From NCBI RefSeq assembly GCF_051401765.1, contig NC_135071.1:14610961-14674960 (forward strand): DNA of 64,000 nucleotides. The letters are read 5' to 3'. The translations under genes and the position numbers were made by a program. A model generated the notes under the pieces. It was given only the letters and a program-made list of their open reading frames with translations. It was not told the DNA's origin and made no database searches. Below, one piece after another: positions 48,451 to 60,088 of the stretch (position 1 is the first letter of the stretch; every line of letters starts with the position of its first letter). The stretch is from Calliopsis andreniformis (Eukaryota; Arthropoda; Insecta; Hymenoptera; Andrenidae).

Positions 48451-48545
48451 GAGTGTTGGCAGCACTTACAATGCTAACAGTACTTACAATAAATGCTGCC
48501 AACACTCATTAGAGGGTTTCCAATTAAACTGATCACCCTCTACAT
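48451..48545. repeat. Palindromic repeat, copy B with inverted centre
   Basis: GAGTGTTGGCAGCA (48451-48464) and TGCTGCCAACACTC (48494-48507) are perfect 14-bp complements around a 29-nt centre. The reverse complement of that centre matches the copy A centre at 27 of 29 positions. A second inverted pair, TAGAGGGT with ACCCTCTA, follows directly. Confidence 0.75.
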
Positions 48546-48559
48546 ATAAAACTTCAGAT

Positions 48560-48895
48560 AGGTCGTCCTGTATAGTGACTCAGGAGAGATCCCCTAAAGT
48601 GACATGCTGTGCAATACCCTTGTGGGTGCAAGCCATCAAACATGTTCTCTGCTACTTGGTGTCCATGAATTTTATTTCGCCACGTTTACTTTCTTAGTCC
48701 CCATAAAACTCCCTAGCTCTCGTTCAGACAGGGTTGCTCTAGGGCTCCAAAGACCTAATGTCGTACCAGAGTCCTTCCTGAGCACCTGACCAGACTCGAA
48801 AACACTCATTAAGAGCTTGAGAAGAGCTTGAACCCCTGCTGCTTTTACGAAGTCACTATATTTCCGAGAGGCACTATACGAGCTCCTCTATCTCG
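48560..48895 (+). repeat. Dispersed repeat, copy 2
   Basis: This is the diverged partner of 36215-36560, with the same order of anchors, including the CTTGAACCCCTGCTG block and the following ACGAAGTC[A/G]CTATATTT block. No recognisable coding capacity. Confidence 0.6.
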
Positions 48896-51800
48896 TTTCC
48901 GCATCGTCGACTCGCGTTGAACGTTCTCGAGCACGCGTCGATCGGATCGAAGACAGGGGCCAGGGGCAGGCGACTTGGAGAGGGAAAGAACAAGGGGTTC
49001 ATTATACGCTTCGCACTGTCGCAGAATTCGTGTCGCGCTTCCATTGTTTCTTCTCAGGGACACCGCGAGGATTCGCTTGCAACGATGACCTCCTATTTCG
49101 TTCTCTCTTTCGTTTCGAGTTTTGTATGCCTTTTTTGTTTTGTTTTAGAGATACTGAGGGATGTGAAGGAGGCCACTCGGCGTGATTGTTCTCTCTCTCT
49201 CTTTTTTTTTTTTAAGTGTTCGATGAGTTACAATAGTAACGGAATGACGACACAGGTTTCTGCGTGACGTGACAATTCAAATTTCATCCATCGCGCCGAA
49301 CGAGATTGCTTCAAGGCCGATGATTCATCGAGAAACCTCATCCGACGCGATGCTCAGAAAAAGGAACGAGATTCTCGGGAGACGATAACGTAGAAATTTC
49401 TTAACAAAAGAGTTAATGAAAAAAAAAAATTGAAATTTGTTGAGGCGAAGTGGAAGACGTTGGAGTGAGTGACAAGGAGAGTACTCCGATAGCAAAAATT
49501 ATGAATGATGAGAAGTTTGTGCGTGTGTGGAGCACAATATTTATTATATAAGAGAAGACTTTGTTAGCTATTGCGAATTTGCTATACAGAAGTTGAAACG
49601 AGTTTACTATACGCAGTTATATTAGCATTAGAAATTTTCAGGTTTGAGTACTTTCCCCTGAGTTTCTAAAATATTCGAGAGTAATATTACTGAAGTATGA
49701 ATCGCTCGAAATAGTCAAAGAATCGGTTATGCAATGCAAAGTAAACATCACTGTTGAGCCTTCAAACCAATCAAGGAACCTATTCAAATGAGATCATAAG
49801 CACCGCAACAGCAGCTCATATTATGCAAATTAAACGTTCAGTATAATCCTGATACAAACTACTTCCTCTAACCCTTTGCCTGCGAATCACGTATAAATAC
49901 GTTTCAAAATGGGGGAAGAAAATGAAAAATGGATATTTACAATGCAAAAGAAGACACTTGCCATATTTACTGTTTTCCAACTACTACAATACTAACAAGA
50001 AATTATAAAAAATATTACGTACCTGAGTTTCTAATAAAAAATACCACAGTCAAAGAATCAATTTTGAGCAGTCAATAATATATCTCTCTCCCACATTTTT
50101 CGTCTCTCCAATTCTACCAACAGCTTCGGAAATATTTCATTTGCCCTCAAACTGATTTAAAAACTTCCTCAAAAAATAAAAAAATAAAAGAACAAACTAA
50201 AAACAATCGACTGCAAACGAATCCTCACGCACCGACGCGTTCGCTGCCCACCTGAAACACCGTACCATCTCAAAACTGCCCGCCGCGCAGCTCGCCATTA
50301 ACTAAACACAGACGTCCCACGCGATGGCGCGTGAGCGGCAACCTACGTAGCGACTTCTCATCACGCGCCAGCGCGTGATCGGCAGCGAACGTGTCCAGAG
50401 CATAGTCGGACAATCTGGGGACGTACTTCGAGTAGGATGCACAGGTACTGAGTCTCGCGATGCGCTTCAATAAATATTACGCTATTTACAAAGCGATGAA
50501 CGTATTGCTTCCGTATCGGCTGCTTTCTGATATGAAGTACGCGCGCGTGTACATGCGTGTATGAGTGTATGTATGTGTGAATGCGCGAAGCGTGAATTCC
50601 GCCGAGGCATCTGTCGTCTCGGCGACTTTCGTTTGATCGTTGGAAATAAGGGAATCCCTCGGGTTTCTGCACAGCTCGAGAATGGGAAGAGAAGAAAGAC
50701 GCTGGAAACGATATTGGCGTGTTTTGACGCGAGTCGGCATAAATAAAAGAAAAGCATAGGAGAAAACGGAGAACGAAGAGAGAAGAAGCGACTGCGGGGC
50801 AATTTTCGTCGTTGGAAATAAAATGAAGTAAAAATTCAGCTGGCGAACGAGCGAGATTATTTTTACCGCGGTCGTTCGGCTCGGGAATACAAAATTCTGC
50901 CACTGAGTGCTTGTACCGCGTGAAACGTTTTATTTTACATCTAGTGTATATATGTGTGTATATATATGTATATATAATATTATATCTTATACAAACGGGA
51001 GCACACGAGGCGTCACTGACGTCGGTAATAAAGTATAAAATCACGGAGCATTATCTGCTCGAAGGCGAAATCGGACACGCGGTCCGAGGACCTCGGGCTG
51101 ATTCGATGATGATTTACGTGTCTGAGGACACGTACGGAACGAAAACTCCTCCGTGGCACACGTATTGATACGAGCTACTGTCGCTGATTATGTCGCTGTA
51201 CGTCGCGGACACGTCCCTTCGCTCTTCCAGAAACAGAAATCGATACGATGCGATGGCTGGACTTGCACGTACGATTTGGCGAGGGTAGAGGACACGCTTC
51301 AGTGATGTCTACAGGGTAATAAAATAAAAAAGAAATAAGAAGAAAGGAAGAGAAAATTCGAGGCTGACTGAAGCGGCGAAACTTTGGCTCTGGAATGAAA
51401 TTCGAGTTCAGTTTTTCAAGCGCTAAAATTCTACTTTACACTTGGCTCATTTGCAAGTTTAAGTATGTTTACTTCGGTAGCCTGAAACATAAAACAAAGC
51501 ATTTCCAGCCGGGCTTTCTAAGTACGTTTTTTAATAAAAATACATATTCAAAATATACTCGGTTTTTCGCTTCAGGGTCGTTAAAACGGAAATATTTGAT
51601 TCTATTAACATCTATTATGCAAAGTTTCCTTCGAATTCTATTTAGGGACGAAGAAAAATGCGTGCACTGTTTCAATCGCGAGCGTTCACAGTAAGAGAAG
51701 ACTCGAGACGCTGCCGTGTTGGGATAATTCTGCCCGCCAGTGGGAATTGAGCTTAATCTCGAATAATTCCTCGCTGCTCGCGTGTCCTCGTTCAGCGGCA

Positions 51801-53501
51801 TTTTCTAGACGTCGGTTTTTCGAGGAGAATTTAAATGCAAGTCGTCGTGGAAGCCCGAAAGACACTTACCAGCATCAATGACGCCGCGTGTCCTCCTCTC
51901 GCTTTGTACGTGTACGAAAAAGGAACGTGGGATGAAATATGCATGACGATATGAGTAACGAATTTGTTACAATACTTGTTTCCGTTCTATCATGAGACAG
52001 GTACAAGGATCCGCTGTCTATTCGTGAACTTTCTGTGTCACAGGGCACACCTTGTACCCCGTCGCGGAACAGAAGACAAAGGAAAGAACCAAAAGGGCGC
52101 CTGTTGGCGTAACGAAGGATAAAGTTGCGTGTACCACTCTGTAAAAGGTCAGAGCTCGTCCGAAATCCTGAGGAGCTTCTCGTTCCTTTCGAGTAAAAAG
52201 CGTCACCCGTTTTGGATTGTTACAGTGAAATAAACTTTATTAATAGTTTAACCCGAGGGCGTGTATTTCACTTGATAACAATGAAGAGAGGCATCGTAAG
52301 GCATAAAGGCGCGTACGTATATGCGCGTATACGTATGTCTATGATGCTTATTATGATATGTACAGGTATATGTGTATGTATACATATTCTCCATGTCTCT
52401 ATGTATAATACATATGCCTGTATATACACAAGTACAAAGGTATGATCCATGAACGTATGAGTCTCGAGTTATACATGTATGTGAGTGAGTGAATGTTGCG
52501 TACGAGGCGTTGCACTTGTCGAGGAAAACGTCTCGCGGACGGGATATATTTATTTGTACCTACTCGAATACGGGAATCCCATATTTCTGTACTCTTTTTG
52601 CTCCGCATGTTGTACTTACAACTCGTCATTGAGATCATTATTGATAGCAATCGACATTGTACTGATCGTTTTAGCGATACATACAGTGGAGTATATTACA
52701 CATTATAGGATACAAACAATGTGCAATCATAGGTACTGTATATAAAGCTGTATCCCAGCATATCTTTCATATACTGTACATACAAAGTTTGACGTCGACT
52801 ACAGGCTGTATTTTTCGTCCAAAATCAAAAAACACAATTTCTAAGCGACAATCTCATCCTCGCGCGGACCCCGTCAAAGGTAGCTTGATTACAATCAAAG
52901 GTCAAGCTTCCAGATCCACAAGCTCTGTCATAAATAACACACGCTCGTCACAAATCACAAATTCTTTCAAACTAAATCAGAGATTCTCCATTAATAAAAT
53001 AAAATAAAAAAAAAAGAAAGAAAAAAAAACGAAAGAAAAATTTGGTATTCGAATAGATCGAGCCAAACCTTTTCCTCGGCAACAACTATATGAACCGAAC
53101 ACATGGTGCATGAAAATCGGATGTGTGGTGTGTATGTGTGTCTAAGTCCATCTGTGCGAGTGACGAGCGCGTCCCTGGGCGGACGAGCACCGTGTATGGG
53201 CACAGGGATCGCGCGCTACCGTGTAGTTTTTTTTCTTCTGTATATGTAACGTATCACAGACTTCACTTGGAACTGAACACTGACGGAAGTGTTGCGCGCG
53301 GGAGATCACAGCGTGTCCCATCCGCGGGGATCCGTTCCCTCGTCAACCGTCTACCATTCAAACGGACCCGAGCGAATACTCCACCTGAACGCGCCTTTAA
53401 TCGCAGGCTCGACAAAAGAGATCCGACAGTTCGTTCACTAAATATTCGACTCTCTCGGTTACCCAGGCGTGTTATACCTTCCTCTTCACCCCTCAGCCTG
53501 T
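48896..53501. other. Region downstream of the exonuclease gene
   Basis: Part of this is probably the 3' UTR of the minus-strand exonuclease, ending at one of several TTTATT motifs (for example near 52233), but which one cannot be told. Simple-sequence tracts lie at about 50945-50980 (TATATGTGTG type) and around 52315-52440. I see no supported exon. Confidence 0.35.
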
Positions 53502-55252
53502 CTACGACAGGTCGTGCTGCAGTCGCCGAAGCATGAGATCCACCGCGATCCTCGCGTCCTCCACGGAGTCGTGCTCCGTCACCTGTATCTCCCTCCGCAG
53601 CACAGTCCTCGCGAGAGTCTTTAAGCTGCTGCGGAAAGGATAGCCGAGGAAATGTGGGAACGCGACGCACGTGTCGATCACGGTCGTGTGCAGTATCCTC
53701 AACGCCCTGAGATCGTTCTCCAGACCGTGGCCAATGAGGATGGTCTCGGCGTGGACGAAGCTGGTCAGGTCCTTCTGCACGTCCCTGAGGGACTTGGACG
53801 CCCTGGACAGGTCCTTCGCCGTGATGCCGCTGAACCGAGTGTTGTGATCGATCACCTCGGCGTCGGGCTTGACCAGGGTGTCGTACACGACCTTCCCATC
53901 CATGCCGACCACCGTGACCTTGGCCAGCTCGAGGCCGCGACGCGTGAAGCACATCTCGCAGTCCAGCGCGAACACTCCGTAGTTTCCATCCTTGGGGACG
54001 CTCCTGGAAGGCCTTGTGCGGACGTAGCCTTCGAAGGGGCCATTGTACCCCGGGGCTAGGCCAGTCCACACGTGCATCCTGGCCGTGGTGCAGCCTCTTG
54101 CTGTCTCCCGACCCCGACAGCACTCCCAAGTGTCGCCATGGGAGCCGTCCACGAGGCCACTGCGCAGCTTGCCCCAGTGGTACACGCAGCGCTCCTCGTG
54201 CAGGTACTCGCCGTCCTCGCGGTTCACGTAGAAGCTCTTGAAACACCTGGCACACCTTCTCTCCACGACTACTAGCTCGTATGGGTCTGGAGTGGAGTCC
54301 CTTCTTGACGTTTCTTCGTAACTGGAGGCAGAGGACGAGGAATCAGTCGAGGATGACGATTCACCGATGTCTGAGCTCTTGTCGCTGTCTGAGGAACTCT
54401 CTTGCTCCAGGTCTGAGCTCTCCACCGAGCTCCCGCTGCAGTTTCCACTGTCTGCCTCGCTCTCTACCATAGTCCATGAACTGCTGCTGCTCCCAGGGAC
54501 GAACTCCCGCGCGTTGGCGTCTAGGTGATGATAGCCTCGGTGAGCACGGTGACCCACGGGATGATGATGGTGATTGATGATAACAGCGTATCCAGGGAAA
54601 TAGCTGCACTCTACAGGGTAGCCTAGGTGAGCCAGTTGCTCCCCAGAGAGTGTGTATCTGCGTAGAAGAGAAGCCAGAGCAGCGTCGCTCAGATGGTGTA
54701 GCTCCTTCCTCTGACTGCTTAAGAAGATTCCTCTGGACTTCCTGGAGCCGTTATTTGTAGCGTTGCTGGAGGCATTATCGTGCTTCCCTTCTTCGCGATG
54801 ATTATCGTTCTGGGATTGATTCCTTCTGGAGCCTCCGTTTCGACCAGCTCCAGGGGACATCCCATTGGAGTCCGAGCTTCTGGTTGGACTGTTCTGGTAG
54901 TGCTGCTGGCGACAGTGGTGGTGTCGGCGGTGTCGTTGCTGCTGTTGGGACGCTGGCTCGTCCTCGTGCTCGTCGTCGCGCTCGCGACGTTGGTCCCGCG
55001 GCACTCTGGTGCGGTTCTTTCGTTGTCTTCTGCTCAAAATAGCCCGATCTTCCTTGGTGGTCGGTGTCGTAGTGGTCGCAGTCGCGCTCGTCGCTGTTCC
55101 TGGCGACGTCGTCGAGGATGACGCCGAGGACGACTTGCTCTTGCCCCCTGGCGTCTTCGTCGATGGCGGCGTCTCTCGGTTCACCTTACAGCCGACGTAC
55201 CGATCCGTCTCCCCAGGGTCCAGGACCTCCTCTTCCGGCCGCAGGCCGCAAT
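53502..55252 (-). CDS. DEDDh RNA exonuclease, GOR/REXO1 (Prage) family, main exon
   Basis: One long minus-strand exon encodes 583 codons including the TAG stop. The N-terminal half is low-complexity (Ser/Thr, His/Gln and Arg-rich, then an acidic Ser/Asp stretch). A Cys/His cluster follows (CARCFKSFYVNREDGEYLHE then RCVYHWGK), as in the REXO1/GOR group. The last 160 residues are the exonuclease: FALDCEMCFTRRGLELAKVT (Exo I, DE), VKPDAEVIDHNTRFSGIT, ILIGHGLENDLRAL (Exo II) and HDSVEDARIAVDLML (Exo III, H and D), so all four acidic residues and the histidine are present. Drosophila Prage degrades maternal mRNA, and other members trim structured RNA 3' ends. The frame has no Met near its start. 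It opens after an AG acceptor at 55253-55254, so a separate first exon is needed; 58400-58421 is proposed. Confidence 0.85.
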
Positions 55253-58200
55253 CTTTATGTCACATACAAAAACATATATGCGTCAGTTCATCGTCCGGCA
55301 GCGAGACTTACTAATGTCGACCTACGTTATTACTGGTTAGGATTGGCCACACACCACGCGCATGCATCTCTCTGTCCTTTTACCTACTTTTCTCGGTGTC
55401 ACTGGCAACGGTGGGCGCTCTGAACGAGTACGTTTCTGGGGATGGAATTTCGGGCCTAGAATGCAGGGGGCGAATGAGTATCGATGACTTTTAGAGAGAA
55501 AGGGTGTCTTGCTTTCATGGGCTGTCTAAGAGATTCTGATGAAATTTGGAGACTTATCTTTCTACTGGTATGGAGGCAATACTGCGAGATATGGTGAGGT
55601 CACGGTTCTATTTGAAAAGAGTTATCGAGACTTTTAGGCATTTATGGAACCTTTAAGTACGTGAGAAGGTAGAATGCATATGTTTAGTACAGATAAAGAA
55701 TTTGAAGAAAATAGATACTGTAATTTAGCTACGTATAACTATATTAGCTTAGATATTAGCTATTGAAAAAGGTAGTTCAAGTTTAAATGTCCTGATATTT
55801 TGGCTAATCGAGGTTCTACTGTGCCCATAAAGAAAATTTTCAAATTTTGAACTGATCAATCTGCCTAGTTTTCACAAATACAAGTGAAAATACTACAAAT
55901 GCCTTGATTCTATTAACTGAAAACAAATGTCCATCGAAATTTACCAGACAGCCTAGGGATCAAGCACCCCAACTAATTTTCAAAAGAGTAGCTCACCATC
56001 GTTGTTTAAAACTCTAGAAGTCACAGATACTCTGCTCCTACATTGTAAGCCCACCTTCATTTCAAAAACGACTAGTTCACGTCTCTATCTTCTCCCGTTT
56101 TGCTTCGAATTACGCAAAGGAACACGTAAGTACTCGAATTTGATGAAAACGTGACCGATCTGAGCAAAAGAGGATCCTCCGTATTTTCTCTCGTTTGAAA
56201 CAGATGAAAGACGAAATAGCTTCCGAGAGGCGGGCGGGTCGTCGCGAAAATATAGCTCGAAATCTGTGCAACCGCATCACGGTGACCAGATGCACCAAAA
56301 CCCAGCGGTCACATCGATCCGAGCCGCTCTTGACCCAGAGACCGCTATATCTTGCCTTGAACCGTTGCCCTACACCGCGATGTGACTAAACTTGGTACGA
56401 TTCCAGCGGGAAATATGGCTTTTCCTCTGCCCCCGAATTGGGCCTCTCTCGAAATCCCGACAGGAACGCGATCGTGTCTCGCGACTGACAAAAGCGACAC
56501 GGGTCGTGCGCGGGTCAATTCGGTTCAAGACACCATGAGGAAAGTGAAAGCTTGCCACGGACGTATGAAATAACGTATATGGATTTTTGTCTGTGCATAA
56601 GATACATAATGTCAACGCATTATTCGCTTCGTGAACGCGCGAAGAAAGTCTGTGCATCAGCCTCTTAAATTTACATTTCAGGCAGGAGGGGAAGCCCCTA
56701 TTGCTTGCGCTGTTAGCTTGTACAGAAATCAACGTTAAAAAAAAAAAGTAGGCGTAAAAAAAAGTGTAAAAGGCGAGAAAGAAAGCTTCGACTTAAGCAG
56801 AGCTCGGGTCCCCTCGGGCGTTCGTAAATTTGTGAGGCAAAACGATGAAAGTCACGCTTGGAAAAAGTTACCAGTTTTTGCTTGGATCGAGATCTGGAGG
56901 ATTTAACATTAATTCGTGTTTTCGGTAGCCAGTGAATTAACAGAATTTTTGTTTTCTTTCTTCGAGTCTCTATGACATACTTGATATTCCAAAATTGAAA
57001 TATCGATATCTTGAAAGTGGAAGCATGTGACTCCTCGTGTTTTGCCTTATCAAATATCCCCAGATTAGCGACGATCTCGTCGATCTTTCTTTTATCCTGT
57101 TAATCGCGGAACAAGAAGCACGGTTAAGCGAACCGTTTAACGATCTTGTTTATTCGGCGGTGTGCAACTTTCGCTGACCGTCACGGAAAGGGTCGCTTTC
57201 TTTTCTCCATATTGCTGCGGCGATAAAACGCAATTCGTTCCGAAATAACGCGAGCTGCGCGATTATATCCGCGTCGATAGAGTCTCGAGTATCTGCGGCG
57301 CTGTTGCAAAAGTAATTCTGCGCGGAGTTACCGAAGTTATCAGCGTTTCCTTGTACTTTGTGTTCCTCGCTCTTTAAATGGACATTACTCGTCTGTTTAC
57401 GATGCAAGTGGCGGGGCACTTTCACGGCGGGAAAGTTTTCAATTGGGATCTTGATAAGAGGAGAAAAATACGATTAAGGAGGAGCTTGATTTCGACTTTA
57501 ATTGGAGAGGACACGGGACACCTTGAGAACTTACTGCTTCCCTCTTCAAATCCTTTTACGTCTTTTTAGCATCAAACTATGAAAGTTGTGGAAACGATTG
57601 GCAGCGGTAGCTTCTCTTAGAATATTATACTAGATGTGTATATTAATTCAGTTTACTTGTTTCTGGTAAATATTTTAAGGTCGAATACTTTCTTATATTA
57701 TGGCTATTATAAAAAGGTGCTACATGTATTTACTCTGTTTTATACGAGAGCTGCTTAAATGAACACTGACTATTCATGTTTCTGCTAATTAAGGAAGTTT
57801 ACAATAGTTCACAAGATGCTAACTAAAATTTCTTAATATCGATTACCTTCTTCGAGGATTTGAAAACACAATTATATAAAAATTTAAAAACTGAGTAGAA
57901 TATTTGAAAATTTAAAACTGAGTAGAATATTTGAAAATTTGGGCACTAGATCTAATTTGCACATCCAGTATATAACACCTATTACCAAACCTGTACACAA
58001 AAAGAAACACAAATAAATAGCTCGAAAATGCAGCATGACAAAGAACAAATACTTCACCTACTCTAAACCTCTTCTGCATTCTTCGTATCCCTTAGTAACC
58101 ACGAACACTTCACCCGCTAACTTAATTTATCCATGTATCCTCGTACTGTCTGCACAGCCTATTTACGCACCGATACGAATCGTTATCAGCAGCACTGACG

Positions 58201-58399
58201 CGTGGCTGACGTCGCCGCCGCAGAAGCAATTATCCTCAAAGCCGGAACAATCGCCGACGATTCAGACCCGACGAAACAGTCTCAAAGTATCGACGGGAAC
58301 GAGGAAAACAGACGTAGGAAGAATTCCAAGATTACATCAGGGTTGCGTCAGATAACGCGGATCGTTCAAGCGACGCCAAGAGAGAAACACGGAATTTAC
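55253..58399 (-). other. Proposed intron of the exonuclease gene
   Basis: No other exon is apparent on either strand. The sequence varies from CpG-rich (around 56100-56570 and 57060-57420) to AT-rich. Open frames in the CpG-rich parts carry no recognisable motif. Confidence 0.35.
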
Positions 58400-58421
58400 C
58401 TCGTCCTTGCCGCAGGTCCAT
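58400..58421 (-). CDS. Proposed first coding exon of the exonuclease gene
   Basis: On the minus strand this short segment reads ATG GAC CTG CGG CAA GGA CGA G followed by the donor GTAAAT. Joined to the exon at 55252 it keeps the frame, giving MDLRQGRDCGLRPEEEVLDP, for a 590-residue protein. It lies in a CpG-rich island (about 58200-58750) that looks like a promoter. The acceptor at 55253 has a weak pyrimidine tract and the 3.1-kb intron cannot be confirmed here. Confidence 0.45.
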
Positions 58422-59368
58422 CGGTCTCGCTGCGATTTCCTCGGCGGTTTCGAGACAATCGCCGACGATAAGCGATCGTCACGGTTTCTCGGTCAGGCGA
58501 GAAGGAGAGGAGACGAACTCGCGGAGACACGGCACGGAGAGTTTCCGCGCGCACGCGAAGGGAAACACGAAAGAAAGGACACGAGGGGATCGCTCGTGTG
58601 ACTCGGATAACGGAATCGGTATCCCCGTTCGCAGGAATGACCGGCTTCGATATGTACCGTTGCGTCATTTAATGAAATCATTCGACGCCGCGAGCATGTG
58701 CCGCGGCCGATTCCTCGAGGAAATTCCCGGAGCCAGTGGGAGTTTACCGACAGTAAACGTTTATGGTGAAGCTGACGATAATGTGGGCCACCTGATTTCG
58801 ATGATTTTTAATCGCTTTGCTAATGAACGACGCTATAGTGGCTTTCGCGCAGATTGTCTTTTTCAACGATACGCCACTACAGTGGCATGTGAAATAAATG
58901 TCTTTCTAGTGTTACTACTTTTTGTTATAATGATGGAGAAATTGCAGTAGTAGCAAAGATCAAAACTGTTACAAAGGGGGTGGAAAATTGAAGTTATATA
59001 TACGAGAGGTTTCATAAGATGTGGGAAGCACTTTGGGAGTTGATTGTATGCTTAAGAGCAATGGAACAAAGTCATGTAAACACATGTTTTTATAAAATAA
59101 GATATATTATAAAAGTAGTAATTACCTATGACTACTATTGTTTTAAAAATACTCTTTTGTTGCATATGTATGGTGAGCATTGTGCTTATCTATTCTCATT
59201 AAATAAATAAATAAAATCGATTTTCAATTTCGATAAAAAATGTGTAGATCGACAAAAAATGTATCGATAAAAAAATATATGTATGTTTTTATAGACTTTT
59301 GAATTTTTTTAAATACCCGCCCTTTTCTAAGTAAAATTCCTTTTTCCTCTGAATCTGATTATTATAAT
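58422..59368. other. CpG-rich promoter-like region and flank
   Basis: 58422-58750 is strongly CpG-rich and open on both strands, as expected of a hymenopteran promoter/5' UTR region for the minus-strand exonuclease gene. The rest becomes AT-rich and shows nothing recognisable. Confidence 0.3.
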
Positions 59369-60088
59369 AGAAAAGGGTAGACTTTTCCAAAAATTCAATC
59401 TACAAATCTATATATTTATGACACTTTCTTGCTAGCCGATTTAACGTTCTATCCATTAACATATTTTTTACTTGAGTTACTACTGTCTCGTAGATCCTAA
59501 CAAAAATTCTGAAGCAAGAAGTTAAATAGCCCTCAGAAATATGCAGATAGAAAAGGGTAGAGTTTTCAAAAAATTCAATCTACAAATCTATTTTTTGTGA
59601 CACTTTCTTGCTAGCCAATTTGTTAACATTCTATCCATTAACATATTTTTTACTTGAGTTACAACTGTCTCGTAGATCCTAACAAAAATTCTGAAGCAAG
59701 AAGTTAAATAGCCCTCAGAAATATGCAGATAGAAAAGGGTAGACTTTTCAAAAAATTCAATCTACAAATCTATTTTTTGTGACACTTTCTTGCTAGCCGA
59801 TATGTTAACATTCTATCCATTAACATATTTTTACTTGAGTTACTACTGTCTCGTAGGTCCTAACAAAAATTCTGAAGCAAGAAGTTAAATAGCCCTCAGA
59901 AATATGCAGATAGAAAAGGGTAAAGTTTTCAAAAAATTCAATCTACAAATCTATTTTTTGTGACACTTTCTTGCTAGCCGATTTGTTAACATTCTATCCA
60001 TTAACATATTTTTTACTTGAGTTACAACTGTCTCGTAGATCCTAACAAAAATTCTGAAGCAAGAAGTTAAATAGCCCTCAGAAATATA
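59369..60088. repeat. Satellite: four tandem copies of about 181 bp
   Basis: Copies start at 59369, 59549, 59731 and 59912, each with AGAAAAGGGTA, then TTCAATCTACAAATCTAT, GACACTTTCTTGCTAGCC, TATCCATTAACATATTTT, ACTGTCTCGTAG and AATAGCCCTCAGAAATAT. Copies 2 to 4 are nearly identical; the first differs most. Confidence 0.95.

Noticed and set aside
53263..54255. 330-codon minus-strand frame overlapping the exonuclease exon
   Set aside because: It is a shifted frame in GC-rich coding DNA with Arg/Gly/Pro-rich composition; the true frame contains all exonuclease motifs.
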